NCBI GenBank assembly: GCA_029937545.1
Contig: JAPYPR010000004.1
Location: forward strand, 124,001 to 188,000
Length of the DNA stretch: 64,000 nucleotides
Direction of reading: 5' to 3'
Source: Erythrobacter sp.
GTDB taxonomy: Bacteria > Pseudomonadota > Alphaproteobacteria > Sphingomonadales > Sphingomonadaceae
The translations under genes and the position numbers were made by a program. Under the pieces are notes generated by a model. That model had not been told where the DNA came from and did no database searches. It saw only the letters and a list, made by a program, of their open reading frames with translations. The first letter of the stretch is position 1. Each line of letters begins with the position of its first letter. Of the stretch, positions 42,415 through 48,146 are shown in pieces.

Positions 42415-42840
42415 GCTGAAGACTTCGGTCGGATGCAAGGCGGGTCGATGACGGAACCGCGAAGGTGTTCCGACACGAGCTTGGCCAACCCGGCCGGAAG
42501 CCGAAGGTGGCGTCGAGGAAAGGTCTTCGGACCGGACAGAGATGCAACCGTTTGAGGCGGACGGCCACTAGCGGAACGCCAAGCTGCGGAACCGCCTGAT
42601 GAAGGCCGGTCTGCGACGGAAGCGAGGGTCCTTGCGACCTGGCGCACCTGAGCGGGTCGACTGGAGGGTGGATCCGGATGCCGGTGCGAGCGCCGGTGAC
42701 AGAACCGGAAGGGAAGTCTTCGGACGGAACGGAAGGGAAAACATCGGATGCCAAGTTACGCGTCCCTTGATCTTCGGATGAAGGAACACGGCCACGCATC
42801 GGTGAGAGTGGGGTCGGCAGCGATGCCGGCCCCATTTGCT
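42415..42840 (+). ncRNA. Candidate structured, GGA-rich non-coding RNA
   Basis: No credible reading frame. Four hairpins capped by the ultrastable loop C(UUCG)G occur on the plus strand, with different but self-complementary stems: GAC/GTC at 42421-42430, GGTC/GACC at 42522-42533, GTC/GAC at 42716-42725 and ATC/GAT at 42770-42779. The surrounding sequence carries many GGA motifs (CGGAAC, CGGATG, GAAGGGAA). A GCGA-loop hairpin with 11-bp arms ends the element (42809-42834). The compensatory stems argue for RNA. Exact ends and function are unknown. Confidence 0.55.
42809..42838 (+). terminator. Terminator-like hairpin ending the RNA candidate
   Basis: Arms TGGGGTCGGCA (42809-42819) and TGCCGGCCCCA (42824-42834) with one G-T pair and a GCGA loop. 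Only three T follow, so it is a strong hairpin but a weak classical terminator. Confidence 0.6.
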
Positions 42841-43047
42841 ATCCGACATCGTAACGAGCGGGCGAATCCTGGCGCCCACAACCGCTAGTGGCTCACGCCA
42901 CCGTCACCCCCGAAACCCGGTACGAACGCGCATCCCGATCCCGCAAGCGCGACGAACTGTGGCGGGAATGGGGTCACCGCCCGCCGGATTAACGACTCAC
43001 GTCGGGCGCTCCGGTATAGCGGCGCGAACCGAACGGGAGGTCCGGAT

Positions 43048-43560
43048 ATGACCAATCGCACGATCCGCGCGCTGCTTTTTGCTGCCGCCGTTACCCTTCC
43101 CGCCAGCGCGGGCCATTCGCAGAGCGCCGGGCCGATGCCCGCCACCGAAGCCGGCTTCGTCGAGCATTTCGCGCCCTACTCCAGCCTCCCGGCCGAGCCG
43201 GAGGCGGCGGGCAAGGCCGTCGACCTCGGCACCTTCGACCCGCCGGTGGAGCCGGAACCCGTGCTCACCGTCCTCCAGAGCGGCGGCGCGTCCTATTACG
43301 GCCGCAAGTTCCACGGCCGCCGCACCGCCAGCGGCGAGCGGTTCGACATGCACGCCATGACCGCCGCGCACCGCACCCTGCCCTTCGGCACGCTGGTGCA
43401 GGTCACCAACCCCCGCAACGGCAAGAGCGTGACCGTGCGCATCAACGACCGCGGACCCTTCCACGGCAACCGTGTGATCGACCTCTCCCGCGCCGCCGCC
43501 ACCGAGCTCGGCCTGATCCAGCGCGGGCATGGCCGGGTCGAGCTGGCGTTACTGGACTGA
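43048..43560 (+). CDS. RlpA-family septal ring lytic transglycosylase / DPBB protein
   Basis: 170 aa, exported (TIRALLFAAAVTLPASAGHS signal). The C-terminal double-psi beta-barrel has SGGASYYGRKFHGRRTASGE (ASYYG and ASGE hallmarks), MTAAHRTLPFGTLVQVTNP and VTVRINDRGPFHGNRVIDLS with the RINDRGPF motif. It lacks a C-terminal SPOR domain, and no lipobox is visible, unlike E. coli RlpA. Probable role in peptidoglycan processing at division sites. Confidence 0.9.
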   Translation: MTNRTIRALLFAAAVTLPASAGHSQSAGPMPATEAGFVEHFAPYSSLPAEPEAAGKAVDLGTFDPPVEPEPVLTVLQSGGASYYGRKFHGRRTASGERFDMHAMTAAHRTLPFGTLVQVTNPRNGKSVTVRINDRGPFHGNRVIDLSRAAATELGLIQRGHGRVELALLD

Positions 43561-43726
43561 GTCCTTGTGTTTCGCAGCCGCATCCGCGGCTGGGTGGCCG
43601 ATGGCCGTCTGCGACTCCCTCGCTAGGCGCGCAGCAAGCTGCGCCCGCTGCGGGCGCGCGGTCGCGCTTGCCGGGCCTCCGCCGGCCCGGTGCTCCAGGA
43701 GAGGCGGGCGTTGCGCCACGGTGCCG

Positions 43727-44704
43727 TCAGCCTAGGCTCTCAACCCCCTCCCGCTCGACCACCCACACCCCCGCCGCATGGCGCGCGTGCAGCGCCCAGT
43801 CCGCGCCGTAGCGCCACCAGTCCTCGTCGCCCGCTTCGAAGGCGGCCATCTGGCATTCTTCCACCTCGAACTCGTTGCCCGACAGCTCTTCCATGGCTGG
43901 CGCATCGGCTGGCCGCGCTTCGTCCATTTCCTCGATCAGGCGCGAGACGGCGGGGTAGTGCGGACATTCGCGGCATTCCGGCCAGCTCGGCGCGGCGCAG
44001 CATAGCGCGTATTCCCCGTCATGCGTCTCGCCCACATTGCACACCGGCTCCCACCCCTCGGGCCCAACGCGGTAGTGCGGCTGCCCGCGATCGGTGCCGA
44101 GCCGCGCGCCGATGCAGTCGCAGGGCGGCTCAACCGGCGCATCGGGAGCCTCCGCAAGCCCCTCGCCACCGCTAGACATGGACCGCATGTTACACGGTCC
44201 AGGGGACAAAATGTCGGCGGTATCTGCGGGCGCTTCCACCTCGATCGCCTGCCCGCGGCGCATGCGGGTGAGCATGGCGTCGAAATTCTCCGCCAGCTCC
44301 TCGATCCGCGTGTCGGTGCGCAGGCGGTCGAGCCGGCCGAGATGCGCGAGCAGAAGGCGGTCGGAGAGCCGGCGGCGCGTGCAGACGAGCTCGCCGTGAT
44401 ACCACACCTCCTCCTCTACGCCGTTCATGGCGCAATCCGCCAGCTTGGCCTCCGCCGCCGCGCGCGCGACCACCAGCGCGGCATCCCACGCCCGCCCGAA
44501 GGCGGCGGAATTGCGCCGCGCGCGATAGCAGGTCTGGTGCGAGACCTTCACCCGCCGCGCCGCGGCCCGCACCGATCCGGTAACCGCCAGCGCCTCGAGA
44601 AACGCCACCTGTCGCTCCGCCACGAACTGCGTCTGCGGTGCATGCTCGTGCTCGGCGTAAAGATCGCCGTGGAGGATGATGGGGTGATTGGCCATATCGC
44701 TCAT
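43727..44704 (-). CDS. Hypothetical protein with N-terminal helix-turn-helix
   Basis: 325 aa. Residues about 20-100 contain QVAFLEALAVTGSVRAAARR and VKVSHQTCYRARRNSAAFGR, a terminase-small-subunit-like or phage-type HTH. The C-terminal half is Cys-rich (PCDCIGARLG, CCAAPSWPECRECPHYP), suggesting metal binding. I recall this architecture as a repeated hypothetical family in Erythrobacter genomes, without known function. Its coding sequence contains copy 2 of the dispersed palindrome (reads as GPCNMRSMS). Transcription probably starts from promoter A. Confidence 0.75.
   Translation of the reverse strand: MSDMANHPIILHGDLYAEHEHAPQTQFVAERQVAFLEALAVTGSVRAAARRVKVSHQTCYRARRNSAAFGRAWDAALVVARAAAEAKLADCAMNGVEEEVWYHGELVCTRRRLSDRLLLAHLGRLDRLRTDTRIEELAENFDAMLTRMRRGQAIEVEAPADTADILSPGPCNMRSMSSGGEGLAEAPDAPVEPPCDCIGARLGTDRGQPHYRVGPEGWEPVCNVGETHDGEYALCCAAPSWPECRECPHYPAVSRLIEEMDEARPADAPAMEELSGNEFEVEECQMAAFEAGDEDWWRYGADWALHARHAAGVWVVEREGVESLG
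44176..44202. repeat. Dispersed palindromic repeat, copy 2 (inside a gene)
   Basis: Identical to 39824-39850 except G to A at one position, which breaks one pair of the arms (TGGACCGC / ACGGTCCA). It lies in frame within the HTH gene, adding residues to a probable linker between the HTH and Cys-rich parts. Confidence 0.85.
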
Positions 44705-44925
44705 GCCGCAACTCCTGCCATCGAGGTTGGCACGAGTTTCCAAGCCGAAGGCGAGGCAAGCGCGGAAGCGAAGTCGAAGACGCAGCTGGCCAAAGGCCAC
44801 CTGCACGCGCGCCCGAGCTTATGCGAGGGATTCGAAGTCGAAGGCGTAGAAGGCGCGAAGCGCCAACCCAAGGGGCGCGGATGCGCCCCGCCCGGCGCTT
44901 GAGGGGCTAGATCAAAAAACTTCAT
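44701..44925 (-). CDS. Possible small leader gene built from repeat sequence
   Basis: 74 codons, MKFFDLAPQAPGGAHPRPLG onward, preceded by AGGTGAACCG and overlapping the HTH gene start as ATGA. However, most of it is translated repeat (Pro/Ser/Arg-rich), so coding capacity is doubtful. It may be translated without a conserved product, feeding ribosomes to the HTH gene. Confidence 0.3.
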   Translation of the reverse strand: MKFFDLAPQAPGGAHPRPLGWRFAPSTPSTSNPSHKLGRACRWPLASCVFDFASALASPSAWKLVPTSMAGVAA

Positions 44926-44991
44926 CGGTTCACCTGTGAGTTGTGAGCAGGGGAACCGGGTCAGTTATACAGCGGGGGGCGTGTAGGACAG
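44743..44991. repeat. Duplicated cassette flank, copy A
   Basis: Shares four blocks in the same order with 45331-45575: an 18-base block (44743-44760 = 45331-45348, AGCCGAAGGCGAGGCAAG), a 21-base block (44810-44830 = 45359-45379, core GAGCTTATGCGAGG), the block GAACCGGGT(C/T)AGTTATAC (44953-44970, 45538-45555) and GTAGGACAG (44983-44991, 45567-45575). Spacing between the blocks differs. The two copies flank the small gene at 45092-45298. This non-coding 387-base gap holds nothing else I can call. Confidence 0.8.
44964..44991 (-). promoter_or_regulatory. Minus-strand promoter A (duplicated)
   Basis: Reading the minus strand: -35-like CTGTCC (44991-44986), 16-base spacer, -10 TATAAC (44969-44964). 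The same boxes with the same spacing but a mostly different spacer occur at 45548-45575. This conservation of boxes only is good evidence for function. It would drive the HTH gene. Confidence 0.6.
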
Positions 44992-45091
44992 AGCGCACAT
45001 GCTGACGGCATGCGGGTGCCGAAAATCGCGATGGCGCGTTTGGATATGCACGGCAGGGAAATGTCCCCTCGCCCCGCAGGATCGCACGCCC

Positions 45092-45298
45092 ATGTTCACA
45101 CAGCTCAATCCGCCGCTGCCCGTAACCGTCATCGACCGAGGAAAGGGGCTGGCGCTGGCGGTGATCGACTACGGACCGGAGCACAATCTCATCTGGGTCA
45201 CCGCGCTCGACGAAAGCGGCGAGATCTGGTGCGCCCCAAACCCCAAGGTGCGGATGCAGGAAAATTGGACGATGGGGAGAGGGAAGGCGGGGGTTTAG
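45092..45298 (+). CDS. Small conserved hypothetical protein (MFTQLNPPLP family)
   Basis: 68 aa beginning MFTQLNPPLPVTVIDRGKGL, with AVIDYGPEHNLIWVTALDES and GEIWCAPNPKVRMQENWTMG. I recall many near-identical proteins in Sphingomonadales, often near HTH proteins like the one at 43727. No domain or function is known; short beta-strand pattern, possibly an SH3-like fold. ATG 45092 gives the family-standard start. Flanked on both sides by the repeated cassette blocks. Confidence 0.75.
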   Translation: MFTQLNPPLPVTVIDRGKGLALAVIDYGPEHNLIWVTALDESGEIWCAPNPKVRMQENWTMGRGKAGV

Positions 45299-45367
45299 AG
45301 CGCGTCGCTGCTAACTGGCGAAAGCATCCGAGCCGAAGGCGAGGCAAGGCCGACCGGCCGCCCGAGC

Positions 45368-45514
45368 TTATGCGAGGGAGCCAAGCGACGCGGACGCGTC
45401 GCGCCCGGCGTTAGAGGGCGCTAACAAACAAGTCCGCAGGGGCGAGAACACGGTGTGCCCCTCCCCGTGAGGACCGGCGGTGGGGGCGGCTTCGATGGTG
45501 ACGAGAGCGTTCAT
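45368..45514 (-). CDS. Possible 48-aa peptide downstream of promoter B
   Basis: ATG at 45514, preceded by AGGTGAACC, gives MNALVTIEAAPTAGPHGEGH and ends SLA at a stop inside the 21-base repeat block. It is the counterpart of the leader ORF in copy A but with a different sequence. No family recognised; may be a genuine small peptide or a by-product. Confidence 0.3.
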   Translation of the reverse strand: MNALVTIEAAPTAGPHGEGHTVFSPLRTCLLAPSNAGRDASASLGSLA

Positions 45515-45547
45515 GGTTCACCTCATGGGTTTGAGTGAACCGGGTTA

Positions 45548-45575
45548 GTTATACTCGGATTGGGGAGTAGGACAG
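45548..45575 (-). promoter_or_regulatory. Minus-strand promoter B (duplicated)
   Basis: CTGTCC (45575-45570), 16-base spacer, TATAAC (45553-45548) on the minus strand, matching promoter A. The inverted repeat GGTTCAC/GTGAACC just downstream overlaps the expected transcription start and could be an operator. Confidence 0.6.
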
Positions 45576-45663
45576 CATGCTTCAATGGTCCACAGTCCGA
45601 AAAGATAGGCTTGATTATCGCTCTTCTTTCTGGAACACACAAAGAACAGTTAGCGAGGGAAAA

Positions 45664-46329
45664 ATGTCGATCTATTCCATAAACCTCCGCAAACTCATCC
45701 GAATTTTCTTCGCCCCTCAGAATCTTCAAATTTCCATCCTGCGTGGTGACATTCGCAGTGAAATTGCGAAAGCCGAGGGTTTTGAATCCGGCGGTGGGGA
45801 TTTTTATGTGCCGTTCTGGCGTGATGCTAAAGACCATACCATAGGAGCGGTAGATCTTCACGCCGCCACTGAAGCTCGAATTTCGATGAATGAAAGAAGG
45901 CTCAACCTATATCCCCAACTCAGAGATGGCTTCTTGTTGTGGTGGAACGAGCGTCGCCGATGGACGAACGAGCCTTTTCAGGAAATCAGGTCGCCAAAAG
46001 GGTCGCTCCGCCTTGTACGACTGAATGCTACGGTGAAGATTGAAAATTTTCTATCTTTGCAAGGGCGCGAAGACGATCTGCACTTCGTCTATCCCTATTT
46101 TTCGCCGAGGCCAGAACTTTCAGAGCAGTCGGCGAGATTGATGCTTTGGGCAATCGCCACTGCAAACTTGGGTGTACCCGATGATGCTTTGCGAGTTTTG
46201 GACGTGATCCGTGGAAACAGCTTTTCAATCGACAACGTGGGTTTTGATGGGGGCGAAGAAGAAGAGTTCTCTCGCCGCTACCGCTCCACTATAAATTTAT
46301 GGGAAAGTCTCTGGTCAGAATATGAGTGA
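45664..46329 (+). CDS. Unknown protein, first gene of the AvcD-type defence operon
   Basis: 221 aa from ATG 45664, chosen because GAGGGA precedes it by 6 bases; an in-frame ATG at 45577 lies in the repeat edge and has no ribosome-binding site. No domain recognised. Trp/Arg/Glu-rich (GFLLWWNERRRWTNEPFQEI; RPELSEQSARLMLWAIATAN), mixed alpha/beta, soluble. Codon use is AT-richer than the surroundings, like the next two genes. It overlaps the deaminase gene by 8 bases, so the two are translated together; an accessory, inhibitor or sensor role is inferred. Confidence 0.75.
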   Translation: MSIYSINLRKLIRIFFAPQNLQISILRGDIRSEIAKAEGFESGGGDFYVPFWRDAKDHTIGAVDLHAATEARISMNERRLNLYPQLRDGFLLWWNERRRWTNEPFQEIRSPKGSLRLVRLNATVKIENFLSLQGREDDLHFVYPYFSPRPELSEQSARLMLWAIATANLGVPDDALRVLDVIRGNSFSIDNVGFDGGEEEEFSRRYRSTINLWESLWSEYE

Positions 46330-47878
46330 CTTAAAACCTCCTAGGCCGGATATTTATATCGGTCTCGTCGGTGCTGCTGGCACAGACCTAAAAGCTGTCG
46401 TGCGTGAACTACAATCACAGCTGCTGGTCGTAGGCTATTCAGTAGAGCACATTAAGCTTAGCGAGTTGATAGCTGCCGCAGTGGATATACCAAAGCTGCC
46501 CGATGAACATGACCGTATAAAGCATCACATGAAGGGTGGCGATGCGATTAGAACGAACTCTGAGGATGGTGGAGGTGTAGCGGCGTTGGCTATGCAGGCC
46601 ATAATCAGCAAGCGCGGTTCTACGAAAACCGGCCAAGCGCGCGCATTCGTTATCGACTCTTGTAAACACCCAGACGAGATTGACCTTTTTGATAAGGTTT
46701 ACGTACGAAACTACTATACGGTCTCAGTTCACCTGCCTCGCGCCAAACGGCAAACCAACCTTGAGATCAAAATCGCAAAGGATCGGCACGAACCGCCAGA
46801 CGCAAAAATCTCCGTTAAGGCATCCGAGATAATTCGAGCTGACGAGAAGAGCCAAGGCGACAAAGCGCAAAATGTTCGTGATGCGTTCCCAAAAGCGGAT
46901 TTTTTCATAAACGGCAAACGCGATTTGACCGGTCAGATAAAGCGATTTGTAGAAATCGTATTCGCTGAGCCATTTGTTACGCCGACTTTGGATGAGTTTG
47001 GCATGTTTATGGCAAAAGGCGCCGCATACAGATCGGCAGATTTGTCGCGCCAAGTAGGGGCTACGATACTAGACCGGCGGGGGTCGATTGTGAGCACTGG
47101 ATGTAACGAGGCCCCTTATCCTGGTGGCGGATTTTTTGTTGAGGACCACTCCGACGGAATCGATGATAATCGCGACTATGTAAAACAGATCGATCCAAAC
47201 GCCGCTGAAATCCAAAGCACATTTATCGAGATCGTGAGCATTCTGCGTGAAGCTGGACATATTGGTGACTTACCAATTGATCCGAAATCCGATGTTCAAC
47301 TTGTCGACGATCTTTTGCAGGGTGACCTCAAGCATTTGGCCCGGGATGCCCGTATCAGAAGTCTGATCGAATTTGGTCGAGTGGTTCATGCAGAGATGCA
47401 CGCAATTTGCGATGCAGCTGCCGGTGGCAAAGCGATAAAAGGTGCGTCTCTGTACTGCACAACCTTCCCGTGCCATCTATGTGCAAAACACATTATTGCG
47501 TCGGGTCTTGATGAAGTCATCTATGTCGAACCATACCCAAAAAGCCTGACCGCAAAGCTGTATGGTGACGAGATTGAGTTTGCGGATGAGAAAGACGCTG
47601 GAGGCTCGAAAATCGGATCCGACAGAGTTGTCTTCCGTCCGTTCCATGGGGTGAGTCCTACGCTTTACCAAAGAGCATTTCGATACAAAAAACGGAAGGA
47701 CAACAGAGGCATACTTACAGTCTGGGACCCTCTAAAGGCATGGCCTACAGACGCCTCATTAACTGTGGAAAGGCCTCGCATCGAAACTTCTGCTGTCAAA
47801 TCTCTTGCCGCTACACTCACAAAAGCCAAGATCGATTACGATTCGTGGGTTGAGGAGGGTTACGATGAAGAAGGATGA
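46322..47878 (+). CDS. avcD: Anti-phage dCTP/dCMP deaminase, AvcD-like
   Basis: 518 aa. N-terminal P-loop-like nucleotide-binding domain (IGLVGAAGTDLKAVV, residues 13-27), then a C-terminal zinc-dependent deoxycytidylate deaminase domain with HAE at 356-358 (VVHAEMHAICDAAAGG) and the PCxxC motif with Cys384 and Cys387 (TTFPCHLCAKHIIASG). This two-domain architecture is that of AvcD/anti-phage dCTP deaminases, which deplete dCTP during infection. All zinc ligands are intact, so it should be active. Middle gene of a three-gene operon; in Vibrio the partner is an RNA (AvcI), here protein genes flank it. Confidence 0.85.
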   Translation: MSDLKPPRPDIYIGLVGAAGTDLKAVVRELQSQLLVVGYSVEHIKLSELIAAAVDIPKLPDEHDRIKHHMKGGDAIRTNSEDGGGVAALAMQAIISKRGSTKTGQARAFVIDSCKHPDEIDLFDKVYVRNYYTVSVHLPRAKRQTNLEIKIAKDRHEPPDAKISVKASEIIRADEKSQGDKAQNVRDAFPKADFFINGKRDLTGQIKRFVEIVFAEPFVTPTLDEFGMFMAKGAAYRSADLSRQVGATILDRRGSIVSTGCNEAPYPGGGFFVEDHSDGIDDNRDYVKQIDPNAAEIQSTFIEIVSILREAGHIGDLPIDPKSDVQLVDDLLQGDLKHLARDARIRSLIEFGRVVHAEMHAICDAAAGGKAIKGASLYCTTFPCHLCAKHIIASGLDEVIYVEPYPKSLTAKLYGDEIEFADEKDAGGSKIGSDRVVFRPFHGVSPTLYQRAFRYKKRKDNRGILTVWDPLKAWPTDASLTVERPRIETSAVKSLAATLTKAKIDYDSWVEEGYDEEG

Positions 47879-48029
47879 GCTTTTTCGAGAGATCGAAAAG
47901 ACCGTTCGGCGGCATAATCGGATCGAGAAGGAAGAAGCCGCAGCATACGAAATTGAGCTCTCACTCAGGTCCGGAGATAATCCGGGTTACATTTTTGAGA
48001 CCCGCCCAAAACTGGTCGTTGGTGGCTGA
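47865..48029 (+). CDS. Small charged protein downstream of the deaminase
   Basis: 54 aa, MKKDELFREIEKTVRRHNRI then EKEEAAAYEIELSLRSGDNP, ending RPKLVVGG. A single charged amphipathic helix followed by a short tail; no family recognised. It overlaps the deaminase gene by 14 bases and shares its AT-richer composition. Size and placement are compatible with a regulator or antidote of the deaminase, which is only inference. Confidence 0.6.
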   Translation: MKKDELFREIEKTVRRHNRIEKEEAAAYEIELSLRSGDNPGYIFETRPKLVVGG

Positions 48030-48056
48030 AAGACGACGACACAGCGCCGCCTCTCA

Positions 48057-48113
48057 TTACTGCTCCAACATTGACTTGGGGTACTGCCCCGTATAACTCT
48101 GCGCCACCTCAGC
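48057..48113 (-). pseudogene. Diverged duplicate of the 3' end of uvrA
   Basis: On the minus strand this reads AEVAQSYTGQYPKSMLEQ-stop. The real UvrA C-terminal end is [18 protein letters not shown] and six more residues. About two thirds of the bases match across the segment, mostly third-position differences, so it is an old or foreign copy. It has no start region and sits between the defence operon and uvrA. It looks like the boundary scar of an insertion next to uvrA. Confidence 0.75.
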
Positions 48114-48115
48114 CA

Positions 48116-48133
48116 TCCCCGCTTGCGCGGGGA
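48116..48133. repeat. REP-like GC palindrome between avc operon and uvrA
   Basis: TCCCCGC-TTGC-GCGGGGA, a perfect 7-bp hairpin lying 14 bases beyond the uvrA stop and 87 bases after the last defence gene. Similar short GC palindromes are common intergenic repeats in proteobacteria; it can serve as a hairpin for either convergent transcript but no T run follows. Confidence 0.6.
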
Positions 48134-48146
48134 CAGGCTTCCGTTG

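Larger units (their letters stand above)
45331..45575. repeat. Duplicated cassette flank, copy B
   Basis: Second copy of the four-block arrangement listed for 44743-44991. Between blocks 2 and 3 its sequence is unrelated to copy A. It ends at the left edge of the AvcD operon. In the promoter-proximal part there is a perfect 7-bp inverted repeat GGTTCAC / GTGAACC (45515-45521, 45535-45541). Confidence 0.8.

Noticed and set aside
40865-42835. 656-codon minus-strand frame across argG and the downstream gap
   Set aside because: Antisense to argG. The non-argG part lies over the RNA candidate and is Pro/Ser/Arg-rich without ribosome-binding site.
42415-42840. RNase P RNA, SRP RNA or tmRNA
   Set aside because: The segment GAGGAAAGGTC resembles the start of an RNase P core, but the other universally conserved blocks are missing; no SRP GGAAGGAAGCAGC or tmRNA tag sequence is present.
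45302-45425. Integron attC-like site (CTAAC ... GTTAG) around copy B
   Set aside because: The 7-base core motifs (RYYYAAC / GTTRRRY) are not satisfied, and there is no integrase or cassette array.
45577-45663. Upstream ATG at 45577 as start of the first defence gene
   Set aside because: It lies at the repeat edge without a ribosome-binding site, while ATG 45664 has GAGGGA at proper distance.
48030-48146. Further small gene between the 54-aa ORF and uvrA
   Set aside because: The only frame with coding-like character is the minus-strand uvrA duplicate, which lacks a start region.
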